Part shown: positions 45,584-57,300 of the stretch, piece after piece
Numbering within the stretch: the stretch's first letter is position 1
How the letters are laid out: each line of letters opens with the position of its first letter
Origin: Eurosta solidaginis
Lineage: Eukaryota; Arthropoda; Insecta; Diptera; Tephritidae
Direction: 5' to 3'
Assembly (NCBI RefSeq): GCF_040869045.1
Contig: NC_090324.1
Location: 57,131,346 to 57,195,345, forward strand
DNA length: 64,000 nucleotides
Notes under the pieces: model-generated
Database searches by the model: none
What the model saw: only the letters and a program-made list of their open reading frames with translations
What the model was told of the DNA's origin: nothing
Program-made: the position numbers and the translations under genes

Positions 45584-48500
45584 CAAGTAAGGAAGGCTAA
45601 GTTCGGGTGTAACCGAACATGACATACTCAGTTGAGAGCTATGGAGACAAAATAAGGAAAATCAATCTGGGGTAACCCTGGAATGTGGTTGTATAACATG
45701 TGTATCAAATGAAAGGTATTAAAGAGTATTTTAAGAGAGAATAGGCCATAGTTCTATGGATGAACGCCATTTAGGGATATCGCCATAAAGGTAGACCAGG
45801 GCTGACTCTAGAATTTGTTTGTACGATATGGGTATCAAATGAAAGGTGTTACTGAGCATTTTAAGAGGGAGTGGGCCTTAGGTCTATCGGTGGACGCCTT
45901 TTCGAGATGTCCCCATTAAGGTGTACCAGGGGTGATTCTATAATGTGTTTGTACGATATGGGTATCAAATGAAAGCTGTTAATGAGTATTTTGAAAAGGA
46001 GTGATCCTTAGTTCCATAGGTGGACGCCGTTTCGAGATATCGCCATAAAGGTGGACCAGGGGTGTCTCTAGAATGTGTTTGTACGATATGGGAATCAAAT
46101 GAAAGGTGTTACTGAGCATTTTAAGAGGGAGTGGGCATTAGGTCTATAGGTGGACGCCTTTTCGAGATATCGTCATTAGGGTGGGCCAGGGGTGACTCTA
46201 GAATGTGTTTGCACGATATGTGCATCAAACGAAAGGTGTTACTGAGCATTTTAAGAGGGAGTGGGCATTAGGTCTATAGGTGGACGCCCTTTCGAGATAT
46301 CGCCATTAGGGTGGGCCAGGGGTGACTCTAGAATGTTTGTACGATATGGGTATCAAACGAAAGGTGTTACTGAGCATTTTAAGAGGGAGTGGGCATTAGG
46401 TCTATAGGTGGACGCCTTTTCGAGATATCGCCATTAGGGTGGGCCAGGGGTGACTCTAGAATGTGTTTGTACGATATGGGTATCAAATGAAAGGTGGTAA
46501 GGAGTATTTTAAAAGGGAGTAATCCTTAGTTCTATAGGTGGACGCCTTTTCGAGATATCGTCATTAGGGTGGGCCAGGGGTGACTCTAGAATGTGTTTGC
46601 ACGATATGTGCATCAAACGAAAGGTGTTACTGAGCATTTTAAGAGGGAGTGGGCATTAGGTCTATAGGTGGACGCCCTTTCGAGATATCGCCATTAGGGT
46701 GGGCCAGGGGTGACTCTAGAATGTTTGTACGATATGGGTATCAAACGAAAGGTGTTACTGAGCATTTTAAGAGGGAGTGGGCATTAGGTCTATAGGTGGA
46801 CGCCTTTTCGAGATATCGCCATTAGGGTGGGCCAGGGTGACTCTAGAATGCGTTTGTACGATATGGGTATCAAATGAAAGGTGGTAATGAGTATTTTAAA
46901 AGGGAGTAATCCTTAGTTCTATAGGTGGACGCCTTTTCGAGATGTCGCCATAAAGCTGGACCAAGGGTGACTCTAGAATGTTTGTACGGTATGGGTATCA
47001 AACGAAAGTTGTTACTGAGCATTTTAAGAGGGAGTGGGCATTAGGTCTATAGGTGGACGCCTTTTCGAGATATCGCCATTAGGGTGGGCCAGGGTGACTC
47101 TAGAATGTGTTTGTACGATATGGGTATCAAATGAAAGGTGGTAATGAGTATTTTAAAAGGGAGTAATCCTTAGTTCTATAGGTGTACGCCTTTTCGAGAT
47201 ATCGCCATTAGGGTGGGCCAGGTGTGACTCTAGAATGTTTGTACGATATGGGTATCAAACGAAAGGTGTTACTGAGCATTTCAAGAGGGAGTGGGCATTA
47301 GGTCTATAGGTGGACGCCTTTTCGAGATATCGCCATTAGGGTGGGACAGGGGTGACTCTAGAATGTTTGTACGATATGGGTATCAAACGAAAGGTGTTAC
47401 TGAGCATTTTAAGAGGGAGTGTACATTAGGTCTATAGGTGGACGCCTTTTCGAGATATCGCCATTAGGGTGGGCCAGGGGTGACTCTAGAATGTTTGTAC
47501 GATATGGGTATCAAACGAAAGGTGTTACTGAGCATTTTAAGAGGGAGTGGACATTAGGTCTATAGGTGGACGCCTTTTCGAGATATCGCCATTAGGGTGG
47601 GCCAGGGTGACTATAGAATGTGTTTGTACGATATGGGTATCAAATGAAAGGTGGTAATGAGTATTTTAAAAGGGAGTAATCCTTAGTTCTATAGGTGGAC
47701 GCCTTTTCGAAATATCGCCATTAGGGTGGGCCAGGTGTGACTCTAGAATGTTTGTACGATATGGGTATCAAACGAAAGCTGTTACTGAGCATTTTAAGAG
47801 GGAGTGGGCATTAGGTCTATAGGTGGACGCCTTTTCGAGATATTGCCATTAGGGTGGGCCAGGGGTGACTCTAGAATGTTTGTACGATATGGGTATCAAA
47901 CGAAAGGTGTTACTGAGCATTTTAAGAGGGAGTGGACACTAGGTCTATAGGTGGACGCCTTTTCGAGATATCGCCATTAGGGTGGGCCAGGGGTTACTCT
48001 AGAATGTTTGTACGATATGGGTATCAAACGAAAGGTGTTACTAGCATTTTAAGAGAGAGGGGGCATTAGTTCTATAGGTGGACGCCTTTTCGAGATATCG
48101 CCATTAGGGTGGGACAGGGGTGACTCTGGTATGTTTTTGTACGATATGGATATCAAATTAAAGGTATTAATGAGGGTTTTAAAAGCGAGTGGCCCTTAGA
48201 TGTATATGTGAAGGCGTTCTCGTGATATCCACCAAAATGTGGACCAGGTGATCCAGAAAATCATCTGTCGGGTACTGCTAATTTATTTATATATGCAATA
48301 CCACTAACAGTATTCCTGCCAAGATTCCAAGGGCTGTTGATTTCGCCTTGTAGAACTTTTTCATTTTCTTCTACTTAATATGGTAGGTGTCACACCCATT
48401 TTACAAAGATTTTTGCAAAGTTATATTTTGCGTCAACAAACCAATCCAGTTACCATGTTTCATCCCTTTTTTCGTATTTGGTATAGAATTATGGCATTTT

Positions 48501-49583
48501 TTTCATTTTTCGTAATTTTCGATATCGATAAAGTGGGCGTGGTTATGGTCAGATTTCGCCCATTTTTTATACCAAGAAAAAGTGAGCTCAGGTAAGTACG
48601 TGGGCTAAGTTTAGTAAAGATATATCGGATTTTGCTCAAGTTATTGTGTTAATGGCCGAGCGGAAGGACAGACGGTGGACTGTGTATAAAAACTGGGCGT
48701 GGCTTCCACCAATTTCGCCCATTTTCACAGAGAACAGTTACCGTCATAGAATCTATGCTCCTACCAAATTTGAGAAGGATTGGTAAATTTTTGTTCGACT
48801 TATGGCAATAAAAGTATTCTAGACATACTAAATGAAAATGGGCGGAGCCACGCCCATTTTGAAATTTTCTTTTATTTTTGTATTTTGTTGCATCATATCA
48901 TTACTGGAGTTGAATTTTGACTTAATTTACTTATATACAGTAAAGATATTAAATTTTTTGTTAAAATTTTAATTTAAAAAATTTTTTTTTTAAAAAGTGG
49001 GCGTGTTCTTAATCCAATTTTGCTAATTTTTATTTAGCACATATAGAGTAATAGTAGTAACGTTCCTGCCAAATTTCATCATGATATCTTCAACGACTGC
49101 CAAATTACAGCTTGCAAAACTTTTAAATTACCTTCTTGTAAAAGTGGGCGGGGTCACGCCCATTGTCCAAAATCTTACTAATTTTCTATTCTGCGTCATA
49201 ACGTCAACCCATCTACCAAGTTTCGTCGCTTTATCTGTCTTTTGTAATGAGTTATCGCACTTTTTCGGTTTTTCGAAATTTTCGATATCGAAAAAGTGGG
49301 CGTGGTTATAGTCCGATATCGTTCATTTTAAATAGATGATCTGAGATGAGTGCTCAGGAACTTACATACCAAATTTCATCAAGATACCTCAAAATTTACT
49401 CAAGTTATCGTGTTAACGGACGGACGGACGGACGGACGGACATGGCTCAATCAAATTTTTTTTCGATCCTGATTATTTTGATATATGGAAGTCTATATCT
49501 ATATCGATTCCTTTATATATGTACAACCAACCGTTATCCAATCAAACTTAATATACTCTGTGAGCTCTGCTCAACTGAGTATA
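45584..49583 (+). mobile_element. Tandem-repeat element E, copy 3
   Basis: Same insertion as E copy 1 (identical Gypsy flanks on both sides), 4.0 kb against 7.6 kb. The leader (45584-45670) and tail (48250-49583) match copy 1 almost exactly; only the array length differs. The tail keeps TATAAAA at 48685-48691, the GC boxes and (GGAC)n near 49418. Confidence 0.88.
45660..48250 (+). repeat. ~127-bp minisatellite array in E copy 3 (about 20 units)
   Basis: Contains the GAGATGTCGCCATAAAGCTGG marker once (46941). From that marker to GGGGGCATTAG is 1118 bp, exactly the distance from the last marker in copy 1 (15563 to 16681). Copy 1 therefore carries the same end block plus about 25 extra units before it, and about three more upstream. 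Confidence 0.93.
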
Positions 49584-49608
49584 AAGACTAGTCGAGCTCG
49601 TTTTCAAT

Positions 49609-50826
49609 ACTTCAAAATTCTATTTCAAAAAAGGAAAGAAAATTTGTAGCGATTTTGATACAAGCAACCTAATTGTTTAGGATAAGATTGACTTAGGACA
49701 ATTCTTTACCAGGCTCGAAAAAGAAGCCGGCAATTTAGGGTTTGTACGAATACAGTTGTCCTTATGGGACAAATTGTTTAAAAGAAATTATACTGCAGTA
49801 GGAAAATTTATTGAAATAGGAAACAAGGTTCTCAAAAAACTAACAATTGCACTAACCCCAGAGGTTATATATGTGACTAAACCCGGGAAAATTAAGGAAA
49901 TTCTGCAAAAATATCATGACGATCCTATTAGTGGTGGCCACCCAGGAGTAAATCGCATGACAAATAAAATCAAGCAGAAATATAGCTGGCTAAAAATGAA
50001 AAATGGCGTAAGAAAATACGTAAAGAACTGCATCCACTGTCAGAAAAACAAAATAAATAAGCATATAAAAGAGCCAATGACAATAACGGAGACACCTCCG
50101 AAGGCTTTTGATATAGCACAGATTGATACGGTCGAACCATTACCGGTAGTTGAGCACTTCATTCTGATTTATGGTTGCATGAAAACAATCCTAACAGACA
50201 CGGGAACCGAAAAAAAATTGCTTATTCGAAGAACTATGCAAACTGTTAAAAATTTAGCATAAAACCTCAACACCATACCATCATCAAACTTTGGGCACTG
50301 TAGAACGTAGTCATAGGATGTTTAACGAATATTTGCGTTCATAAATACCCAGTGATAAAGATTATTGGGACGAATACCTCAGGTATTTCGCGTACTGCTA
50401 CAACACGACCCCATCGACCGTACACGGGTACTGCCCTTACGAGTTTATATTTTCAAAAAATCCCCCGACGTACGAATTCTTAAACGGTAATAAAATAACC
50501 CCGTGTACAATCACAAGGCATATGACAAGGAAATTAAATATAGACTTCAAATATCTCAACAACGAGTTAGGAAATTAATAAACGAAGTCAAAGACGATAA
50601 TTACGATAAAAGTAGCACCGGTAAGGAAATAAAATTAGGTGATCTAGTATTAGTTAGAGAAGAAGCTAGCCATAAGCTATACAGTAAATATAAAGGACGG
50701 TATAAGGTAAAGAAAATTGACAAAAATAACAATTTTACTTTAATACCATATAGAGAAGAAACTAGTAATAGAAGCAATAAAGATAAGGAATTAGTAGTCC
50801 ATAAGAATAGGATTAAACACATCTAA
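49609..50826 (+). pseudogene. Ty3/Gypsy integrase, defective (N3)
   Basis: Collinear with 18230-19447, but the frame 49756-50262 is open for 168 codons because GAG replaces TAG at about 50071. It carries GHPGVNRM, CIHCQKNK and DIAQIDTVEPLP. The same internal core deletion and later frameshift remain, so it is still defective. The C-terminal domain is at 50503-50826. Confidence 0.85.
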
Positions 50827-51004
50827 GATATCTCTTGGAAATAATCTAAAAATAAATATTACTCAGTTATTTAATAATAATTTGTATCTAAGCAATTGAA
50901 AACAAATTTTTTTTCTCAGCTTCATATGTGTATAAAATATATATTAGAAAATAATTTCTAGATGACAAGCGGATTTTAAGTGGGTGCACACATTTAAAGC
51001 CGAC

Positions 51005-51778
51005 TGTGTAATAAGTAAAATAAGTAAATAAGTAAAAAACAACTTAATACAAAACCTTTCTCATAATCAAAAGCACATAACCATAAAAATGTACATATAT
51101 ATATGATACTTCAAAAAAGCACAAACAAAAGAACAATAGAAAAAAGATTTGTCACACATAATCGTAAGCACTCAACCACAAAAAAAAAAAAATAAAAATT
51201 TTGCACAAAGAAAAAAAAATGTAGTCAAAATTACTCAACAAAAAAAAGCAAAAGTCAGCTTATTATGAAAAAGCGAAAATCAGCATAACGGACACTGTAT
51301 GCAAAGCAAATGCAAGCGAATAAAAACAACAAGAAAGCATATAAGCAAAAAGTTCACTGCTTGTAGTATAAAGTTGTCATTATGACATAAATTACAACTA
51401 AAATTCAAAATTTTTTATTTGGTAACACGAAGCAAGTTGACTGGGTCATTCAACGAAAAATGAAACAACACGGCACACTTATCACACTGACATTGGAGTG
51501 ACCGTCTATAACTAAGCATAAAATTATATACGCTCACTTAAAAGGCCGATGGTGTAGTATCGCGTGGAATTCACCCCATTTCAAACACGCTTAACATTAC
51601 AAACGCTCGTTCATTGACCCAGGTAACTACCATAAGTTCATTCGCTTTCAATAAGTCACCTAATGCATTAATGCGTCATACTAAACTGCTCAAGCGGGAA
51701 TCATATTGGCAATATGTAGGTCAATAATTTGCTGTTAAGCCTTCCTCACTATTGAGTCATGCACAACTTTATTCTACA
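51005..51778 (+). repeat. Ty3/Gypsy LTR with internal deletion (N3)
   Basis: Matches 19626-20550 except for a 151-bp loss at about 51763 (after GTCATGCAC) that removes the TATAAAG and AATAAA seen at 20442-20470. It ends TTCTACA before TGGCGATCC. As it stands it should lack its core promoter and poly(A) signal. Confidence 0.7.
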
Positions 51779-52572
51779 TGGCGATCCTGCCAGCCTGATC
51801 TTCAGTTAGCTGAAAATTTGCTCATAAGCAAAATTCGCTATATCATGCTGAACAGAGATCCTGCCATCTCACAAACAGTTCGCTAACTGCCAAGAATTTT
51901 AAAGACAGGACTAAAGATCCTGCCAAACTAAATATAAAAATTAAGTAGTCCTGTATGAAACAGGATAAAAAGGAAGAAGATATTTTGCGCTACAAAGAGG
52001 ATTCCAAGAAAATTGCTAACATCATCAGTTAAGAGGAGCTGAGCAAATTAAAATCGAAAATATTACATCATCAGTTATGAAGATTGGAGCAAATCAAAAT
52101 CGAAGTTAAACAACATACTGATCGGCACTAAGGATGACTGACCAAATAAACGCATAAGCGAAGTGGAATAAACAACATTCTGATCGGCAATAAAGAGAAC
52201 TGACTAAATAAAAGCATAAAGCGAGGTGGAATAAAAATGACGGACCAAATAAAAGCAAACGATGTGGAATAAAGAAATCTTCGGCAACAGCAAAAATCAG
52301 CAGCAAACAACATCCAGGCTGACAAGGAGTTATAAATGTTTAAGTATAATAAAAATTTTTAGAATCAATTGAGCGATGTCAGGGACGCTAAACTATGAGC
52401 AAAAACTTGGTTTTTGCTTAGGAATTTTTTTTACCTGCATCTTAAATTAGAATGAATTTTGTCACAATACGACTAGCTTAAAAGAAAAAAAATTGAAAAA
52501 GTAACAACATAAATACAAATTCTCCAATAAGTTGTTAAAAAAAAGAAACTTTCATATACCGAGTAAATTGGA
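51779..52572 (+). repeat. Gypsy leader with repeat sets (N3)
   Basis: Same repeat sets as 20551-21344, including the TGGCGATCCTGCC start, the CATCATCAGTTA units and the ~62-bp units near 52109-52275. No long frame. Confidence 0.7.
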
Positions 52573-52755
52573 ATGTCTGAAAAATATTTTAAACACCCCA
52601 TTGAGTGGGAAGACAAAGTAATTTTAGACGCAGGAACAGTAGATTACGAAAAGGAATTAAAATGGTTACAAACATTTTGGAAAAAGATAGGCATGAATAG
52701 GGAACCCACAATTGAGGATGTAAAAAACCCCACAACCAGGGAAGAAGAACCGTGA
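52573..52755 (+). CDS. Leader small ORF 1, intact (N3)
   Basis: A 60-codon frame starting at ATG 52573 (MSEKYFKHPIEWEDKVILDA) and ending EEEP. It is acidic and Trp/Lys-containing, with no membrane segment and no family I recognise. It lies in the Gypsy leader downstream of the LTR. The N1/N2 copy has one stop. It could be chance, an upstream regulatory frame or an accessory gene. Confidence 0.4.
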   Translation: MSEKYFKHPIEWEDKVILDAGTVDYEKELKWLQTFWKKIGMNREPTIEDVKNPTTREEEP

Positions 52756-52768
52756 GAATGATACGAAT

Positions 52769-52945
52769 GGCTCTACATAATCTTAATTATAATTTTATAA
52801 CGGAGGAATTGTTACTACGAAATCATATATAAGGGCGACAAATTAGCATGTAAGATCAGAAGCTAGGATATAGGCATATGAGTCAGTTGGCTTCTACCAC
52901 TGATCAGAAGGCGACCTGAAGATTTCCACTTCATTTCATGCTTAG
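52769..52945. other. Unassigned DNA between Gypsy leader and BEL LTR
   Basis: 177 bp with no match elsewhere in the window and no gene. It is the left flank of the intact BEL element and differs from its right flank. Confidence 0.4.
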
Positions 52946-53748
52946 TGTTTACGCGGCGTAGGCTGCCACTCGCCCCATCTCCCCCTTGTACATACGTATA
53001 TCTATGAATTTATATATATTCCGTATCTTGTACTGTATTTTATTATGGAATTGTATTATAGTGAATTACCCGCATAATCCATGAATTGTATTTACCCTTT
53101 AAATTCCCTATTGGGAACACTAATGGACGTGTGGCAGCCTCCACCGCGAAAATCCACCAAATTTAATTCGCCGCAAATGCAGGATGGCGATATGGCATGA
53201 TCGGCCATCTGTCAGAAAAACCACCACCTTTGTATCAAAAAAAAAACACAATTGTCATCTGAAAAAGTTCACACGCTTTTGTAAAAATTTCCTTGTTTTT
53301 TATGCAAAACAATACCTTTGATTATTATATATATTTTGCGATCATACGAAGTAACAAGTTTCATACGGTTTCATTGGCATTTTTCTCGATATTGATTTGT
53401 GATATTGCGGTCCTGTACCTATTGTTATTACATCTCAAAAAGCAGTAATTAATCACTAATAAAAAAGTGTGTGATACTGAAACGAGTGTTTTCTTCGAGC
53501 TGCAATTTTAAACGGATACAAAATTCTTTGACTACCTAAGCCCCATACGCAGAGAATAATACGCCGGGATCATCATCTGCTCAAGTTTCTGATCACTGGA
53601 AGGGCGGACAGTGGACAAGGCTGCATATTATATCCTTTTGTCGGCTATCTGGTGTATTTTGCCACACAACTCGGTGCTCACCCGCATACGTATTGATACT
53701 TTACATTGCCATAATCTCCATCGTGTACACAATACCAGGTAATTTGCT
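52946..53748 (+). repeat. 5' LTR of the intact BEL element (shared 803 bp)
   Basis: Begins TGTTTACGCGGCGTAGG. The segment identical to the 3' copy ends at TTTGCT (53748), which is not the usual CA end. The true LTR may run on to about 53995, where a TGG-starting site resembles a primer-binding site. In that case the 3' copy is truncated. Confidence 0.85.
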
Positions 53749-54396
53749 TCATAATATACGAAGGTAAGTCCCTCATATAGTGAAGTAAGAAACGATAGCC
53801 TGCTTGCAGCAGTAACGCTTAGCGCACTACCTCCTAAAGCCCATTCTCACCCAGCAGTGGAGAGAGAACACCCCCAACTAACCCCACAACGACGATCAGT
53901 AGGCTGACTGATTATCTAATGGTCCTTCGTCGCCATTGACGAACCCAGCCCCTTGTACATTAATATACATATATTAAAACGTTGCCTCCCGTAAATTTTG
54001 GTGGATCCCGACCACATAAAATTTTCCCGCCAAAAATACATTTTTCCCGCCATAAAATATATATGTATATTCCCACCACCGGCAAATCCCACTCATACTT
54101 TTACTTGAGTCCCTTGCGGTATAATTTAAATACATATCCCCACTTTTACATTGTTAGCGACACCCAGCAAAAAATTCAGCCACATTCACATTGTTTGAGA
54201 TACCCAGCAGCAAATTCTGCAGGTCATTCCAACTGGTCCCAGACTAATCGCAATTGAGTCTAACTGGTCCCAGCCTACTATACTATCGATAAATAGTAAA
54301 ACTTATCCCTTTGGTTTTCCCTGATAAATAAACACCAGGCAGTCCCAAAAAATAACCAAAATAGCTAAAATAAAATTAAGCAAGTCCCTGTTCAGA
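53749..54396 (+). other. Leader of the intact BEL element
   Basis: Noncoding. It holds a consensus splice donor at 53764 and, at 53998-54014, TGGTGGATCCCGACCAC, which resembles the tRNA-Trp-type primer site known from insect BEL elements apart from small differences. Short CCCGCCA-type repeats lie near 54030-54050. The gag-pol ATG at 54397 follows. Confidence 0.55.
53764..53769 (+). promoter_or_regulatory. Candidate splice donor for ORF3 message
   Basis: GAAG|GTAAGT, a full consensus 5' splice site, with the exon ending at 53763. It precedes gag-pol, so splicing to 59849 would remove all of gag-pol (intron about 6.1 kb). Confidence 0.55.
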
Positions 54397-57300
54397 ATGG
54401 CTACCGTGGTCGTAAATAAATTTATATCCGAAACGGATCTCTTTACTGATTACTGCGCTCGGTTCGGCACAACCCAGATCGAAGATAACACCGAGGCATC
54501 CCTAAAAATAAAAGATAAAAATATCGATGTGTTCTGGGAAAGGGTACAGAGCGCATATGACGCCGTCGTAGAGTCAGATGACAACGACCTTCCCAAAGAC
54601 TTTAAGGCCTCAGCCTTCAATAAATACCGCGCCTGTCTTATAGCTTATGAAGACACAAAGGCAAGAATAGGCGATCAGCTCCAGCTAAGGGTACTAAGCA
54701 ATCCCGTCCCCGCTACAACGACCACTCCCCAAGAAAATTCCGGGATGCACCTCAAAGTACCCGCTTGTGACACCGAAGTATTTTACGGGAGTTATGATCA
54801 ATGGCCGTCCTTCCGTGACATGTTCACGGCGGTCTATATCAACCACCCCAAACTCTCGAGCGCCCAAAAACTGTACCACCTCAGGTACAAAACCCAAGGA
54901 AAAGCCGGCCAGATAGTAAAGCAATTTCCACTGAGTGATGACAACTTTGCTCTGGCTTGGGAAGCTCTTAAATCCCGTTATGAAAATAAAAGAGTCCTGG
55001 TCGACAACCAAATAAAATTCCTCATGAACCTCAAGCCCATTCCGACTGAAAACAGCGAAGACATTCAGCGATTGCAATCCTCCGTTAATAACTGTCTCCA
55101 GATATTAGCAACCCAACAAGTCTCGACAGACAGTTGGGACCCCATATTAATATATCTGGTAACCTCAAAACTGCCGGAAAATACAGTTGCGCTTTGGGAG
55201 CAATCTTTAAGCTCCAGAAGAGACCTACCGAACTGGTCCCAAATGGATCAGTTTTTGACTACTCGCTACGAGATAGTGGAAAGGGTGGATCAATGGCCAC
55301 CAGCCAAAACCCGATATAACCCACCCTCCACTAATTTCTCAAAGCCTCCCACAAGTCAAAACAATCCCCAGTTCAGGCAGGCTCAAACCCCTAACCAAAA
55401 CCGCAACCCCCGCAGAACAACAACTACTCATGTGGCGGAGCATCAAAAAGTATACGCCTGCAGAAAGTGCAAGCAGAACTCCCACAAGCTACAAAGCTGC
55501 TTGCATTATAAAAAGCTGGCAATCCCCGAACGGAAAAAATTCGTGAGAGAAAGCAATCTCTGCGAAAACTGCCTGTCACAAACCCACCTCGTAAAAGATT
55601 GCACAAGCACAGGAACGTGTCTATACTGCCAAGGTCGCCACAACTCCACCCTCCACGATACCGGAATATCACACCAAACCAATGGCCGTCGAAGAACGGC
55701 AGCCCAAGTAGCAACTACTCAGGATGTTACCAACCCAGATCCCAACGAGGAACTTCCAACCACCTCAAACGCTGCCCGCATCCAATCTTTGCATGCGGAA
55801 AATGATAGCAAGATCATTCTCCCCACAGCGATAGTGTCCATAGAACACCGAGGGGACTGCTTCAGGCTCAGAGCCTTAGTGGATCAAGGGTCAGAGCGTA
55901 GCTTCATCTCGTCGAAAGCTCAAATCAAGCTAGGCCTCCCATATACCCACTCCCTATTTGAAATATCGGGAATGGGAGGCGGAGTAGTACAAACCTCCAA
56001 CAAGCTATGCTCACTGACCCTAGTCTCAAATGACCACAAGGTAAAAATAAAGGCCCAGGCAATCGTGCTACCTCGGCTCACTAGGCAACTCCCAACACTC
56101 ACGCTAAATAACGACCAAATGCGTAAATGGTCCCATCTCAAGCTAGCAGACCAGAACACTCAGAACCCCTCCCAAATTGATCTGGTGTTAGGCAGTGATC
56201 TTATCCCACAAATAATGCTAAATGACATCGAAAAGATCTCGCCCACACTGCTAGCACAAAACACGATATTTGGCTGGATAATAAGTAGCCAAACCCCCGA
56301 AAAGGTCGGATCACACTCCTCTCAAGCGTGGGAAGTGACGAATGTCCAGCTGAATGAACAGCTAAGGCAATTCTGGGAAATCGAAGAAATACCCAGAGTG
56401 CGAGTGGAAACCCCAGAAGATAAAATGTGCGAAGACTTTTATCAAAGCACAACCACTCGCGTGGATGACGGTCGATATATGGTTCGGCTCCCCTTTAAAC
56501 CAACATTCCCGAACGATGTCGACCTAGGTCAGTCCCGTACTGCAGCCCTACGACAGTTCCACGGCATGGAACGTTCCCTCTCAAAAAAGGGCGATCTCAA
56601 GCAGCAGTACGACCAGGTACTCGAAGAATATCTGTCCCTAGGCCACATGGAAGAATGCAGTCCCAATGAAATAGAATCCCTGGGTAAATACTGCTCATTC
56701 TATCTCCCTCACCATGCATTCGTAAGGCCAGACAAAAAGACAACAAAAGTCAGAGTTGTGTTCAACGCCTCCAAAAAGTCGGGTTCCGGTCACTCCCTCA
56801 ACGATGTTTTATGTACCGGACCAACCCTCCAACCCGATCTCCGACTTATGTTGCTGAAATGGCGAACATATAAATATGCGTTTAATGGCGATGTCGAGAA
56901 AATGTACCGCCAAATTCTCTTGCACCCCGATGACCGAGACTACCAACGGATAATATTCCGAACCCCCGAACACAGTCCAATAAAGGACTACAAGTTAAAA
57001 ACGATCACCTTCGGGGTTAACTGCGCGCCTTTCCTGGCCATTCGCACTCTACACGAGATGGCGAAAGACATAGCCGATTCCCATCCACGCGCAGCCCCAA
57101 TACTAAAATCCGAGACGTATGTTGACGATATTTTATCTGGCAGTCATGATCTTCTATCAGCCGAGCAATCCCTAACAGAGACTATAGACGCTCTCAATTC
57201 AGCCGGCTTCCCCCTAAAAAAGATCACGGCAAACCATCCCAACATCCTCCAAAAAATATCGAAAACTGATTTTCTGGAAACAAACTTCCTCGAGTTCGAA

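Larger units (their letters stand above)
36849..52768. repeat. Segmental duplication, copy 2 (partner 1767-21540)
   Basis: Collinear with 1767-21540. Matching points include 39228/4171, 42616/7648, 45584/10617, 50826/19447 and 52573/21345. Length differences come from a shorter E array, a 67-bp loss at the LTR start and a 151-bp loss in the Gypsy LTR. It ends at 52768, where sequence departs from 21541. Confidence 0.9.

Noticed and set aside
53982..54257. 91-codon frame in the BEL leader
   Set aside because: It has no proper ATG at its start, no domain, and is low-complexity; more likely untranslated leader.
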